Below, piece by piece: positions 9,737 to 19,095 of a DNA stretch of 64,000 bases; positions within the stretch are counted from its first letter, which is position 1, and every line of letters starts with the position of its first letter. The stretch is from Janthinobacterium rivuli (GTDB taxonomy: Bacteria > Pseudomonadota > Gammaproteobacteria > Burkholderiales > Burkholderiaceae_D), in contig NZ_CP121464.1 in the NCBI RefSeq assembly GCF_029690045.1, positions 62,001-126,000 of the forward strand, written 5' to 3'. Under the pieces are notes generated by a model. That model saw only the letters and a list, made by a program, of their open reading frames with translations. It ran no database searches and was not told the DNA's origin. The position numbers and the translations under genes are program-made.

Positions 9737-12505
9737 ATGGCATTTAAAGAAAAAATTGGCGTACGCAGCGTACGCCTGGCCCTGACCGTTCTGGCAGGTA
9801 GCGTCTTGTTCTCTGGCCAATCCATGGCGGACGAAGCAATTCAAAAAGTTGAAATTACCGGTTCGAGCATCAAGCGTATCGCTGTCGAAGGCGCCTTGCC
9901 TGTGCAGCGTCTGTCGCAAGAAGCAATCGCCAAATCGGGCGCCACTTCGGTAGCCGACCTGATCCAGGCTCTGCCAGCCATGCAAGGCTTCACCATCGGC
10001 GCAGTTGCTGCCGGTTCTGATTCGGGCGGCAATACCAGTGCATCGCTGCACGGTATCGGCGAGTCCTACACCCTGGTGCTGTTGAACGGCCGCCGCATCG
10101 CGCCACAAGGTTCCGGCACCACGGTCAACCTGAACGCCATCCCGATGAGCGCCGTTGAGCGCGTCGAAATCCTGACCGACGGCGCTTCGGCCCTGTACGG
10201 CTCGGACGCCATTGCCGGTGTACTGAACTTCATTCTGAAGAAAAACCAGCAAGGCGCCACCCTGGAAGCCACTTACAGCGCTCCGGAAGCCAAGGGCGGT
10301 AACGCCTGGAACACCAGCGTCACCTACGGTTTCGGCGACCTGGAAGAAGACCGCTTCAACGTGCTGTTGTCGTACCGCCACGACGAGCAGTCGAAACTGA
10401 TCGCGACCGACCGCAAATTCGCCGATACCTCGTTCCTGAAATTCAACCGCGGCGGCAAGAACTATATCTGGGACCGCACCAGCCCCTCGGCTTCGGCAGC
10501 AGGTGCCACTGTTGCCTACAATGATAATACTTCGACCTCGTTCACCCCATATCTGAAGCAAAACAACGGAAATTGCCCTGACAATTCCTACGTCACGCCC
10601 AAAAATCGCAACAGTTGCGGCTTCGACACGGGTTCCACCGTGGAAATCGTGCCGCAATCGAAACGCGACAGCCTGTTCTCCAAAGCAACCTACAAGCTCA
10701 ATGACAGCCTGAACGCGTTCGCCGAACTGGCCTACTCGCGCTACGACCTGACGGCCCGTATCGCCGCCAACCCGATCCCCATCTCGATCGCGCAAACGGT
10801 AAAAAACCCTGTCACCAACGTTGACGAGCTGGTGTTCAACAATCCAGCTGCCTACGCGAAATACGTGCAACCTTACCTGTCGCCAGCGCAACAGGGAAAC
10901 ATCAAATCGGTCACGGCCAACTACCGCAGCAGCGACTTCGGTTTGCGTGCAAGCCAGACCGTTACCCAAACCAAGCACATGGTGGTTGGCGTGGAAGGCG
11001 AACTGGGTGCATGGAACTTCGAAAGCGGCCTGACCTGGTCGCAAAACTCGATCGACGAGCGTTACACAGGCGGCTACGCGACAAATCAGGGCTTCAATGA
11101 CATCCTGGCCAATCCGGATTTCGATGCGTTCGCGTTGAACAAAAAGCCATCCGTGCAAGCGCAAGTCGCCGGCGCGCAGTTCGTCGGCTCCGTGCGTACC
11201 GCATCGACCACCATGCGCGGCATCGACACGCACGGTTCGCGTGAATTGTTCTCCTTGCCAGGCGGCAAGGCCAGCCTCGGTATCGGCGGCGACTACCGCA
11301 CCTACCGCTATGAGCAGTCGCCAGGCGCCACCAGTGACGACATCTACAGCTTCAACACCAAGGCTACCTACGACATGAGCCGCGACACCTACGGCGCGTT
11401 TGTCGAGTTGCTGGCACCGTTGACCAAGTCGTTCGAAATGACCGTTGGCGGCCGTTACGATGCTGTCAAGGCGATCGATGACAAGCGGAACAGCAAAACT
11501 GTCGGTAAAAAAGACAGCGCCAATACCTACAAGGTATCGGCACGCTGGCAGCCGGTACAAACCGTGCTGATCCGCGGCTCCTACGGCACGGGCTTCAAGG
11601 CGCCAAGCATGCTGGACATCGCTCAGCCACTGGTCAACGCCGGCTTTACTGCCAAGGCATTTGACTGCCCACACCCGGGTAACGCACTGTGCCGCGGCGA
11701 ACCAATTCAATACAACGCCGTATCGGAAGGCAATCCAGAACTGCAATCGGAAAAGTCGAAACAGTTCACCCTGGGTTTCCGTGTCGAACCTAGCTCGGCC
11801 TTCTCGTTCGGCGCCGACCTGTGGGATGTGAAACTGCGCAATGCCGTCTCGGAAATCACCGAAGAGCAGGCATTTGCCGATCCGGACAAGTACGCTGCAA
11901 GCTTCTCGACCTACAAGGAGCCTACGACCGGCAACGTCTACTACGCGTTCAAGAAGCGCTCGGTCAACATCGGCAAGAAGGAATACCGTGGTATCGACTG
12001 GGATCTGTCGGCCAACCACAAGTTCTCCTTCGGCAAGCTGACCGCCCAATTGAGCGGTACGCACATGTTGCACGCCAACTACACCAAAGCAGGCAGTGAC
12101 AGCGTCTACACCAGCAACATGGACTTCTTCGGCGATACCAACGAAGTCACGTTCCGCAACCTGATGAAGCTGACGACGACCCTGGATACGGGCCGCCTGA
12201 GCAACACGGTAACGGTCAACTACCGTAACGGTTACACCGATGCGGCAGCAACCGTGTACAACGAGGACACCAAAGCCAAAGTAGAGGACTTCCGCCTGCA
12301 AGTACCGTCGTACACGACGTTCGACTGGCAAGCACGTTTCGCCTTTGACAAGCAAACCACGATCCGCGCAGGCATCAAAAACCTGTTCGACCGTGCACCG
12401 CCGCTGTCGCTGCGCGCTTCGTCGGGCCACCAGGTTGGTTTCGACCCACGCTACGCCGATCCGATGCTGCGTTCGTTCTACATCACCGGCAACTACAAGT
12501 TCTAA
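9737..12505 (+). CDS. TonB-dependent outer-membrane receptor
   Basis: A 922-residue outer-membrane active transporter driven by TonB-ExbBD. A signal peptide covers about residues 1-31 (cleavage near SMA-DEA). A TonB-box-like IQKVEITGSSIKR follows. The plug runs to about 170 (ALPAMQGFTIG, LNGRRIAP, VERVEILTDGASALYGSDAIAGV), then the 22-strand barrel to the C-terminus, which ends in YITGNYKF with the terminal Phe used for BAM insertion. There is no FecA-type signalling extension. The VEITGS/YGSDAIAGV subclass is common in oxalobacters and xanthomonads for carbohydrate or peptide uptake, but no substrate gene adjoins it. It is a single gene with its own terminator. Confidence 0.93.
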   Translation: MAFKEKIGVRSVRLALTVLAGSVLFSGQSMADEAIQKVEITGSSIKRIAVEGALPVQRLSQEAIAKSGATSVADLIQALPAMQGFTIGAVAAGSDSGGNTSASLHGIGESYTLVLLNGRRIAPQGSGTTVNLNAIPMSAVERVEILTDGASALYGSDAIAGVLNFILKKNQQGATLEATYSAPEAKGGNAWNTSVTYGFGDLEEDRFNVLLSYRHDEQSKLIATDRKFADTSFLKFNRGGKNYIWDRTSPSASAAGATVAYNDNTSTSFTPYLKQNNGNCPDNSYVTPKNRNSCGFDTGSTVEIVPQSKRDSLFSKATYKLNDSLNAFAELAYSRYDLTARIAANPIPISIAQTVKNPVTNVDELVFNNPAAYAKYVQPYLSPAQQGNIKSVTANYRSSDFGLRASQTVTQTKHMVVGVEGELGAWNFESGLTWSQNSIDERYTGGYATNQGFNDILANPDFDAFALNKKPSVQAQVAGAQFVGSVRTASTTMRGIDTHGSRELFSLPGGKASLGIGGDYRTYRYEQSPGATSDDIYSFNTKATYDMSRDTYGAFVELLAPLTKSFEMTVGGRYDAVKAIDDKRNSKTVGKKDSANTYKVSARWQPVQTVLIRGSYGTGFKAPSMLDIAQPLVNAGFTAKAFDCPHPGNALCRGEPIQYNAVSEGNPELQSEKSKQFTLGFRVEPSSAFSFGADLWDVKLRNAVSEITEEQAFADPDKYAASFSTYKEPTTGNVYYAFKKRSVNIGKKEYRGIDWDLSANHKFSFGKLTAQLSGTHMLHANYTKAGSDSVYTSNMDFFGDTNEVTFRNLMKLTTTLDTGRLSNTVTVNYRNGYTDAAATVYNEDTKAKVEDFRLQVPSYTTFDWQARFAFDKQTTIRAGIKNLFDRAPPLSLRASSGHQVGFDPRYADPMLRSFYITGNYKF

Positions 12506-12532
12506 TTTGACGTTGTGAATTAGCTTGTCCGA

Positions 12533-12570
12533 AAAGCGCCTTGCACCTCACCGTGCAAGGCGCTTTTTTT
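12533..12570 (+). terminator. Terminator of the TonB receptor gene
   Basis: The stem AAGCGCCTTGCAC / GTGCAAGGCGCTT is followed by a run of T. It starts about 28 bases after the receptor stop. Confidence 0.9.
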
Positions 12571-12593
12571 ATGCACCCGCATATTGCATAGGC

Positions 12594-12620
12594 GAAAAAA
12601 AAGGAGCCGCAGCTCCTTTT
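12594..12620 (-). terminator. Terminator of rdgC
   Basis: On the minus strand GGAGC-tgcg-GCTCC runs into eight T residues, 20 bases past the rdgC stop. Confidence 0.85.
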
Positions 12621-12640
12621 CCGTACCGGCATGACTACAC

Positions 12641-13537
12641 TTATGCAGTCGCTTCGCCACCGAGGGCTTCGACCACGTCGGCCATCAGCTTGGCGAGCTC
12701 GCCCGTCATCAGCATCACGTCGCCGTCGAAACGCTCTTCGTCGTTCTTCGTGCTCGATTCCGTTTCCTTGATCACGTCCAGCGGCTTGACGCTCTTGATA
12801 GCCAGGGACTCCGTCAGCACGAACGAGATCTTGTCGTTCCACGTCATGGCCAGGCGCGTGCACTGCTTGCCGGCCGCGATGTGGCGGCGCACGTCGTCCG
12901 CTTCCAGCGTGTGGCGCACGTAGCGCACGGTGGCCTTGCTTTCGCCCGTGGCGCGCAATTCCGTGTCCATGTCGACCGTGAAGCCGGCCGGCGCATCGTC
13001 CGCTTGCAGCCATTCCGTCATCACCGCCACGGGCGAGCGCTGCACGCGCAGGCTTTCCAGCGGCAGTTTGTCGACGGCTTTGAGCAGCAGCTTGATGACT
13101 TCATCGGCCTTTGCCGGGCTGGCGGCATCGACCACCAGCCAGCCATTGACGGGATCGATCCACGTCCAGACGTTGCTGCGGATGCTGAAGGCGCGCGGCA
13201 GCAGCTCGTCGGCCACGCGTTCCTTCAATTCCTTCATGGCCTTTTTACCAGGCGCAAACCCTTGCGCTTCTTCCATCTCGGCAGCGCGGGCCTTGGCCAC
13301 CTGGTTGATGACGGTCGCTGGCAAGAGTTTCTTTTCCGTGCCCAGCAGGATCAGCATCTGCTTGTTGACCACATGGACCAGGCCGCCGTTCGGGCGTGGC
13401 GTATCCCAGCCCTGGCGCATCAGATCCATGCTGGTCGCCGGCGTAAATTTGTTCGAGGACAAGGCCTCTTCCAGTTGTTCTGGCGTATAGGCCCATGGTG
13501 CGGGCAGGCGGTAAATCTGAAGATTCTTGAACCACAT
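12641..13537 (-). CDS. rdgC: Recombination-associated protein RdgC
   Basis: RdgC is a ring-forming double-stranded-DNA-binding protein that dampens RecA activity and is associated with the nucleoid. The 298-residue protein starts [11 protein letters not shown], the family's usual N-terminus, and keeps the [28 protein letters not shown] and [16 protein letters not shown] blocks. Length matches E. coli RdgC (about 303). It is separated by 118 bases from dinB, which lies downstream of it in transcription order reversed (dinB is upstream on the minus strand). It may be read through from dinB, which would link it to SOS. Confidence 0.97.
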   Translation of the reverse strand: MWFKNLQIYRLPAPWAYTPEQLEEALSSNKFTPATSMDLMRQGWDTPRPNGGLVHVVNKQMLILLGTEKKLLPATVINQVAKARAAEMEEAQGFAPGKKAMKELKERVADELLPRAFSIRSNVWTWIDPVNGWLVVDAASPAKADEVIKLLLKAVDKLPLESLRVQRSPVAVMTEWLQADDAPAGFTVDMDTELRATGESKATVRYVRHTLEADDVRRHIAAGKQCTRLAMTWNDKISFVLTESLAIKSVKPLDVIKETESSTKNDEERFDGDVMLMTGELAKLMADVVEALGGEATA

Positions 13538-13655
13538 AGTTTTTGTCTTCCGTTTGTTTCAGTAGTGCCAGGGGAACGCCATTCTACACTTTCGACACGG
13601 GAATGCCGTCAAAAGCGCGGACTGGCGCGGTGTTGTTGATGCGTGGGGAATGCCG

Positions 13656-14837
13656 CTACAGGGCGGGAAACAGCTCCGCCTGGGCTGGGGCCTGCCGCGT
13701 CACGATGGCCGGATCGGACAAGGTCGAAATGCGCACGCCCAGCAGGCGGATTTTCTTTTCAAATGGCACGCGCCGCAAGCAATCGCGGCTGGCGCGCAGG
13801 ATGGCGGCGGCGTCCGCCGTGGCGCTGGGCAAGGTGATGTCGCGCGTGACGGTGCTGAAGTCCTCGAAGCGCAGCTTGATGCCCACCGTGCGCCCCGCCA
13901 GCGACTGTTTGTCGAGGTCGCCCGCCACGCGCGTGCACAGGCTTTCCAGCTTTTCCGACAGGGTGGCGCGGTCGCGCACCACCTGCAAGTCGCGCTCGAA
14001 CGTCGTTTCGCGGCTGACGGACTTGGTTTCCCGGCTCGTCTGCACGGGCCGCTCATCGATGCCCAGCGCCGCCTGGCGCAGCCAGCCCGTGTACAGGTCG
14101 CCAAACTGCGTGCGCAGCATGGCCATGTCGGCCTGCGCAAGCTCGCCGATGGTGACAATGCCCAGCGCTTCCAGCTTGGCCGTCGCCTTGGGGCCGATGC
14201 CGTTGATTTTTTTCGCCGGCAAGGGCCACACGCGCGTGGCGATATCTTCGGGCGACAAAATGGTCAGCCCGTCGGGTTTTTCCAGGTCGGAACAGATTTT
14301 GGCCAGCAATTTGTTCGGCGCCAGGCCGATCGAGCACGACAGACCCGTCGCCTCGGACACGGCCGCCTTCAGGCGCGCCGCCATGGCCGGCGCCTGCTCG
14401 CCGTATTCGGTCAGGTCGACATAGATTTCATCGATGCCCACGTTCTGGATGATGGGGCACAACTGGGCCACGGCCTGCTTGAAGCGGGCCGAATAGTCGC
14501 GGTAAGCCTCGAAATCGGCCGGCAGCAGGATGCTGTCGGGCGCCAGCTTGGCCGCCTTCATGATGCCCATGGCGGAAAACACGCCAAACGCGCGCGCCGC
14601 ATAGGTCGAGGTGGTGACGACGCCGCGCCCCACATAGTCGCGCATGCGCGCAAACTGCCGCGTGCCATCTTCCTGCAGCACGGGCTGCTGCAGGCGCCCG
14701 CCGCCGATGACGACGGCTTCGCCGCGCAGTTCCGGATATTTCAACAGTTCCACGGAGGCGAAAAAGGCGTCCATGTCCAGGTGGGCTATCCAGCGGCGGG
14801 ATTCAGGCAATGTAGGGGCAGATGCGGTCAAGGACAC
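13656..14837 (-). CDS. dinB: DNA polymerase IV (Y-family)
   Basis: DinB is an error-prone translesion polymerase. The 393-residue product has DMDAFFASVE (metal-binding Asp and steric-gate Phe region), STYAARAFGV, the second catalytic block GIDEIYVDLTEYG, NKLLAKICSDLEKPDG, the helix-hairpin-helix GIGPKATAKLEALG and the little-finger domain after about 255. The C-terminus ends AQAELFPAL, a QxxLF-like clamp-binding peptide (QAELF). An extra ~12 residues precede the conserved WIAHLDMD. A LexA box sits 25-40 bases upstream of the start, so it should be SOS-induced. Confidence 0.96.
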   Translation of the reverse strand: MSLTASAPTLPESRRWIAHLDMDAFFASVELLKYPELRGEAVVIGGGRLQQPVLQEDGTRQFARMRDYVGRGVVTTSTYAARAFGVFSAMGIMKAAKLAPDSILLPADFEAYRDYSARFKQAVAQLCPIIQNVGIDEIYVDLTEYGEQAPAMAARLKAAVSEATGLSCSIGLAPNKLLAKICSDLEKPDGLTILSPEDIATRVWPLPAKKINGIGPKATAKLEALGIVTIGELAQADMAMLRTQFGDLYTGWLRQAALGIDERPVQTSRETKSVSRETTFERDLQVVRDRATLSEKLESLCTRVAGDLDKQSLAGRTVGIKLRFEDFSTVTRDITLPSATADAAAILRASRDCLRRVPFEKKIRLLGVRISTLSDPAIVTRQAPAQAELFPAL

Positions 14838-14861
14838 CTCGCGGCGGGATGCTGTCGGATA

Positions 14862-14877
14862 CTGTAATTATATACAG
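14862..14877. promoter_or_regulatory. LexA (SOS) box upstream of dinB
   Basis: ctgtaattatatacag (CTG-N10-CAG, flanked by TA and TA) is a near-perfect match to the LexA operator consensus. It lies 25 bases before the dinB ATG, where repressor binding would block transcription start. It is also about 120 bases upstream of the divergent peptidase gene. Confidence 0.9.
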
Positions 14878-14995
14878 TATCGCTGCAAATGCCAGTGGAC
14901 GCAAGCGCCAGGACGGTATTGATTGAAATCATGATTGGCTTTTCTATTTAGCAAGAATAGAATCGCTGCACAACAACGAAACCTAGGGAGTTGCC

Positions 14996-17158
14996 TTGTC
15001 CACAGTACCTCACGTCTTACGCCGACTGGCCGTCTGCTCATCCATCGTGCCGGCCCTGCTGCTGTCCACCTTGGCGCCATCCGCGCTGGCCGACACCACC
15101 ACCATAGCCGCCAGCGCACCTGTCGCCGCCAAAACGGCCTGGCAGGAAACGCGCCACGGCACGGTCGTCACGGATGACTACCGCTGGCTGCAAAAGAAAA
15201 CCGATCCTGCCGTCATCGACTACCTGAATGCGGAAAACGCCTACACGGCCGCCGTCACGGCGCCGATCCAGCCGCTGGCCGACAAGGTGACTGCGGAAAT
15301 CAAGGGCCGCATGCAGGAAGTGGACTTGTCCGTGCCCGCGCGCCAGGGCAATTTCTACTATTACACGCGCGTGGAAGCGGGCAAGCAATACCCGATCCAT
15401 TGCCGCCGCCCCGTCGGCGCCAGCGGCGCCTACGATGCGCAGGCGGCTGAAGAAATCCTGCTGGACCAGAATCAATTGGCCGAAGGCCACAAATTCTTTG
15501 CCGTGCGCGCCTTCAGCGTCAGCCCGAACGAACAGTTGCTGGCCTACACCACCGACACGACGGGTTTCCGCCAGTACGAGCTGCATGTCAAGGATCTGAA
15601 AACGGGCAAATTGCTGGGCGACAGCATGCCGCGCGTGACATCGCTGGCGTGGGCGGCCGACAACGCCACCCTGATACTGACGCAGGAAGACGCCACCACC
15701 AAGCGCGCGGACCGATTGTTCCGCCTGCCGCTGGGCGGCACCTTGCAGCAGGTCTACCACGAGCCGGTGGAACAGTTCGCCATCGGCGTGAGCCGCACGC
15801 GCGACCATCGCTACTTTGTGCTCACCGCGCGCAGCACGGATACCAGCGAAGTGCTGTTGCTGCCAACTAGCACGCCGCAAGGCAGTTTCCAGAGCGTGCT
15901 GAAACGCGAAAAAGGCCACCGCTACGGCATCGAGCACCGCGACGGCCAGTTGTATATTCTGACCAACAAGGAGGCGAAGAATTTCCGTGTCGTCAGCGCG
16001 CCGGTGGCTGCCCCGCAGCCGAAGAACTGGAAGAGCGTCGTGCCGCACAACAAGGATGCCGTGATCCAGTCCATCGACGTCTTCCAGGGCTACCTGGTGG
16101 TGATGGAAAAGGCGCGCGCCCTGAACCGCGCCCGCATCCTTGATTTTGCGCAAAAGAATTGGAAAACGGTGCAGTTCGACGACCCCGTCTACCTGGCCAC
16201 GGCGGCCGGCACGCCCGAGTTTTCCGCCACACAATTTCGCATGTCTTACCAGTCTCCCGTCACGCCGCCCACCGTCATCGACGTCAGCATGCAAGATGGT
16301 AAGCGCACGGTGCTCAAGCAGCAGGAAATCGTCGGCGGCTTTGACGGCAGCCGCTACACGACGCAGCGCCTGTGGGTCAAGGCGCGCGATGGCGTGCAAG
16401 TGCCGCTGTGGATCGTCTACAAGAAGGGCGTGAAACTCGACGGTTCCGCGCCGCTGCTGCTGTACTCGTATGGCTCGTATGGCATCTCGACGGAAGCCAG
16501 TTTTTCCATCAGCCGCATCAGCCTGCTGGAGCGGGGCGTCATCTATGCGCAGGCGCATATCCGCGGCGGCACGGACATGGGCGAAGCGTGGCATGAAGAC
16601 GGCATGCTGATGAAGAAGAAAAACACCTTCAATGACTTCATCGACAGCGCCGACTATCTGGTGCGCGAAAAATGGACCAGCCCGAACCGCCTCATCATCC
16701 AGGGTGGCAGCGCGGGCGGCTTGCTGATGGGCGCCGTCGTCAACATGCGCCCCGACCTGTTCCACGCCGTGCACGCGGCCGTGCCGTTCGTCGACGTGAT
16801 GAACACCATGATGGACGCCAGCCTGCCGCTGACCACGGGAGAATATCTGGAATGGGGCGACCCGAACCAGAAGGCCGCCTACGACTACATGCTCAGCTAC
16901 TCGCCTTACGACAACATTGCGCGCAAGAATTATCCCGCCATGCTGGTGACGACGGGCCTGAACGACAGCCAGGTCATGTACTGGGAGCCGGCAAAATACG
17001 TGGCCAAGCTGCGCGCGTATAAAACGGACGGCAATCCCCTGCTGTTGAAAACGAATATGGGTGCAGGCCACGGCGGTGCCTCGGGCCGCTATAACGCCAT
17101 CGCCGAGAACGCATTCAATATGGCGTGGATGCTGTCGCAGTGGAATATCACGGAATAA
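14996..17158 (+). CDS. Exported S9 prolyl oligopeptidase (oligopeptidase B-like)
   Basis: A serine peptidase that cleaves short peptides, most like S9A protease II (PtrB). The 720-residue product starts at TTG 14996, chosen because AGGGAG lies six bases upstream and the frame then opens with a signal peptide (cleavage near SALA-DT, residue 32). So it is exported, unlike cytosolic E. coli PtrB. A seven-bladed propeller (about 40-430) precedes the alpha/beta-hydrolase with GGSAGG (Ser near 571), the Asp in LNDSQVMYWEPAKYVAKLR and the His in GAGHGGASGR. The tRNA cluster follows. Confidence 0.92.
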   Translation: MSTVPHVLRRLAVCSSIVPALLLSTLAPSALADTTTIAASAPVAAKTAWQETRHGTVVTDDYRWLQKKTDPAVIDYLNAENAYTAAVTAPIQPLADKVTAEIKGRMQEVDLSVPARQGNFYYYTRVEAGKQYPIHCRRPVGASGAYDAQAAEEILLDQNQLAEGHKFFAVRAFSVSPNEQLLAYTTDTTGFRQYELHVKDLKTGKLLGDSMPRVTSLAWAADNATLILTQEDATTKRADRLFRLPLGGTLQQVYHEPVEQFAIGVSRTRDHRYFVLTARSTDTSEVLLLPTSTPQGSFQSVLKREKGHRYGIEHRDGQLYILTNKEAKNFRVVSAPVAAPQPKNWKSVVPHNKDAVIQSIDVFQGYLVVMEKARALNRARILDFAQKNWKTVQFDDPVYLATAAGTPEFSATQFRMSYQSPVTPPTVIDVSMQDGKRTVLKQQEIVGGFDGSRYTTQRLWVKARDGVQVPLWIVYKKGVKLDGSAPLLLYSYGSYGISTEASFSISRISLLERGVIYAQAHIRGGTDMGEAWHEDGMLMKKKNTFNDFIDSADYLVREKWTSPNRLIIQGGSAGGLLMGAVVNMRPDLFHAVHAAVPFVDVMNTMMDASLPLTTGEYLEWGDPNQKAAYDYMLSYSPYDNIARKNYPAMLVTTGLNDSQVMYWEPAKYVAKLRAYKTDGNPLLLKTNMGAGHGGASGRYNAIAENAFNMAWMLSQWNITE

Positions 17159-17172
17159 TGTGAAAAAAGCGC

Positions 17173-17201
17173 TTGCAGAAGGATTTTAGCCGTCCTATAA
17201 T
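17173..17201 (+). promoter_or_regulatory. Promoter of first tRNA-Val/Asp cassette
   Basis: TTGCAG (17173-17178), 17-base spacer, TATAAT (17196-17201). This is a near-consensus sigma-70 promoter, followed by a GC-rich CGCCTC discriminator-like stretch typical of stable RNA genes. Confidence 0.8.
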
Positions 17202-17257
17202 AGCGCCTCTTCCAGACGTGGTGACAAACGTCGGGATGGTTTTCTGAGACAAGCAAC

Positions 17258-17333
17258 GGGTGCTTAGCTCAGTTGGTAGAGCGGCGCCCTTACAAGGCGT
17301 AGGTCGGGAGTTCGAGCCTCTCAGCACCCACCA
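17258..17333 (+). tRNA. tRNA-Val (UAC), copy 1
   Basis: 76 nt with encoded CCA. Acceptor GGGTGCT pairs with AGCACCC; the anticodon loop is CTTACAA with anticodon TAC; the T-loop is TTCGAGC. Confidence 0.97.
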
Positions 17334-17387
17334 AATCAGAAAACTGTCCAGTGCTTCATGGATCAGCAACACAGATCATACGAGCTT

Positions 17388-17464
17388 GGAGTGGTAGTTC
17401 AGTTGGTTAGAATACCGGCCTGTCACGTCGGGGGTCGCGGGTTCGAGTCCCGTCCGCTCCGCCA
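17388..17464 (+). tRNA. tRNA-Asp (GUC), copy 1
   Basis: 77 nt with encoded CCA. Acceptor GGAGTGG opposite CCGCTCC, anticodon GTC in CTGTCAC, T-arm GCGGG-TTCGAGT-CCCGT. Confidence 0.97.
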
Positions 17465-17472
17465 ATAAAAGA

Positions 17473-17507
17473 AAAGCCCTTTGGTTCTCTGAACCGAAGG
17501 GCTTTTC
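17473..17507 (+). terminator. Terminator of tRNA cassette 1
   Basis: AAGCCCTT-(t)-GGTTC pairs with GAACC-(g)-AAGGGCTT and runs into TTTTCCC, right after tRNA-Asp. Confidence 0.85.
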
Positions 17508-17598
17508 CCATTTCAGAAGCCAAAAACACGCCAATCCCCCCTCGCCCGAACATTTTTGCGTTTTTCAGCAAAAAAATGCTTTTATCCCATAAGAATAG

Positions 17599-17628
17599 TT
17601 GCACAACGGGGAAAGCGCCCCCTATAAT
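17599..17628 (+). promoter_or_regulatory. Promoter of second tRNA cassette
   Basis: TTGCAC (17599-17604), 18-base spacer, TATAAT (17623-17628). The -10 belongs to the duplicated segment but the -35 lies in the unique spacer, so the second copy acquired its own -35. Confidence 0.75.
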
Positions 17629-17680
17629 AGTGCCTCTTCCAGACGTGGTGACAAACGTCGGGATAGTTTTCTGGGTATGC

Positions 17681-17756
17681 GGGTGCTTAGCTCAGTTGGT
17701 AGAGCGGCGCCCTTACAAGGCGTAGGTCGGGAGTTCGAGCCTCTCAGCACCCACCA
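17681..17756 (+). tRNA. tRNA-Val (UAC), copy 2
   Basis: Identical to the copy at 17258-17333 over its 76 nt, anticodon TAC, CCA encoded. Confidence 0.97.
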
Positions 17757-17813
17757 CCAATACAGAAAATTATCCAGTGCTTCATGGATCAGCAATACAG
17801 ATCATACGAGCTT

Positions 17814-17890
17814 GGAGTGGTAGTTCAGTTGGTTAGAATACCGGCCTGTCACGTCGGGGGTCGCGGGTTCGAGTCCCGTCCGCTCCGCCA
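17814..17890 (+). tRNA. tRNA-Asp (GUC), copy 2
   Basis: Identical to the copy at 17388-17464, anticodon GTC, CCA encoded. Confidence 0.97.
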
Positions 17891-17898
17891 ATAAAAGA

Positions 17899-17933
17899 AA
17901 AGCCCTTTGGTTCTCTGAACCGAAGGGCTTTTC
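17899..17933 (+). terminator. Terminator of tRNA cassette 2
   Basis: The same hairpin as at 17473-17507, followed by TTTTCCC. Confidence 0.85.
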
Positions 17934-17991
17934 CCATTGTGGGGCCGCAAATGCTCTAGAATCAGCGCTACCCTGACTCCACTCCTGCCTG

Positions 17992-19095
17992 ATGCGCCTG
18001 CCCCGCAGCTTTTCCCCCTATCTTGCCCTGCGCTTGCGCCTGGCCCATCATGCTTTGCTGCAATTCGCCGCCAGCCTGACGAGTTCCATGGAGATCTTCT
18101 TTTTCCTGGCCGCTCCCGTCTTGCTGGGCCTGCTCAGCGTCATCGCCCTGCCCGGTTTTCTCGCCATGACCTTACCCTGGCCCGCCGCCCTGGGCCTGCT
18201 GGGTGCGCAAGTGCTGCTGACGTGCATGCCCACCTGGCTGCTGCGCAAGCGATTGTTGCCGGCCAATACCGCCGCCTGGCTGCGCCAGCTGCCCTTGCCG
18301 CCGCACCTGCGCTGGCAAGCCGATATCGCCGTGGCCAGCCTGCTGATGCTGCCGCTGGGCTTGGCCTATGCCGTCTCGACCAGCATCTGGCTGGCGCAGT
18401 CGCCACCCTGGTTGCGTCCGGTCGTCGCGCCCGGCATTGCCGCCACCATCGCCGTCTGGCTGCTGACCTGGCTGTTGACGACGCTGATCGTGGCGCAGCG
18501 CCTGCGCGCGCCGCGTCCCGCCCAAGCGGCGCGCCCGTCAACGATGACGGCATACGTGCCGCAAAGGCTCCGCTGGCGCACTATGTTCCTGTGGCGACAG
18601 CTATTCTGGCTGCCGTTCTGGCGCAACGAAAATGTGACCGGCCTGCAGCAAAGCGTGCTGCTGGCCACGGCTGGCGCCAGCATGCTGGCCTGGCTGCTGC
18701 GCACACCGCTCGTGCCCGCGCCGCTGCTTGGCTTGCTGGCCAGCGCCAGCCTGGTCATCGTGACGGACCGCGGCGACAAGGCCGTGCGCGAGCAGATCGC
18801 CGTGCTGCGTCCCGTGCTCAACGCCTGGCCCCTGGCCAGCGGCAACCTCATCCGCCTGGCCTGCGCGGCCAGCCTGCTGCCGGCGTTGACCGTGCTGCTG
18901 GGCGCCGGCGTCTTGCTGTACATCATCGATCCGGCAACCTTGCAGCAGCGCGTGACCAGCGTCTACGCCATCACGGCCTGCGCGGCCCTGCTGGCCATCG
19001 TCGGCCTGCCCCGCCTGACGGCACGCGGACGCGTCGCCCTCGTCGTTTTCTCCATCCTTGCCTTGAGCGCCATCGGAAGCGAATTATGGAATTGA
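17992..19095 (+). CDS. ABC transporter membrane subunit, unassigned
   Basis: A 367-residue, very hydrophobic protein with about eight to ten membrane segments (FFFLAAPVLLGLLSVIALPG; ALGLLGAQVLLTCMP; SLLMLPLGLAYAV; the last near VALVVFSILALSAIG). A cytoplasmic Arg-rich stretch lies at about 165-200. It has no signal peptide or periplasmic-binding motifs. Its last four codons overlap the start of an ATP-binding subunit, so the two are translationally coupled and form one exporter-like complex. I do not recognise the substrate family. The start is the ATG at 17992; no clear ribosome binding site precedes it. Confidence 0.75.
   Translation: MRLPRSFSPYLALRLRLAHHALLQFAASLTSSMEIFFFLAAPVLLGLLSVIALPGFLAMTLPWPAALGLLGAQVLLTCMPTWLLRKRLLPANTAAWLRQLPLPPHLRWQADIAVASLLMLPLGLAYAVSTSIWLAQSPPWLRPVVAPGIAATIAVWLLTWLLTTLIVAQRLRAPRPAQAARPSTMTAYVPQRLRWRTMFLWRQLFWLPFWRNENVTGLQQSVLLATAGASMLAWLLRTPLVPAPLLGLLASASLVIVTDRGDKAVREQIAVLRPVLNAWPLASGNLIRLACAASLLPALTVLLGAGVLLYIIDPATLQQRVTSVYAITACAALLAIVGLPRLTARGRVALVVFSILALSAIGSELWN

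Larger units (their letters stand above)
17194..17940 (+). repeat. Tandem duplication of a tRNA-Val/tRNA-Asp cassette
   Basis: The segment from the -10 box through the terminator (about 17194-17513) recurs at about 17621-17940 with a 423-426 base offset. The tRNAs and terminator hairpins are identical. The leader differs by a few bases (AGCGCC/AGTGCC, GATGG/GATAG) and by a small indel just before tRNA-Val; the tRNA spacer also has scattered changes. The ~107 bases between copies (17514-17620) are unique and supply the second copy's -35. Confidence 0.95.

Noticed and set aside
9587..12430. A 947-codon open frame on the minus strand opposite the TonB receptor
   Set aside because: It is a GC-driven antisense shadow: the plus-strand receptor has a signal peptide, plug motifs and a C-terminal Phe, while the minus frame is Val/Arg/Gly-rich with no recognisable motif.
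17937..19085. Extended N-terminus of the ABC ATPase frame upstream of 19086
   Set aside because: The upstream ~380 codons are a shadow of the permease gene; the ATPase core begins a few residues after ATG 19086.
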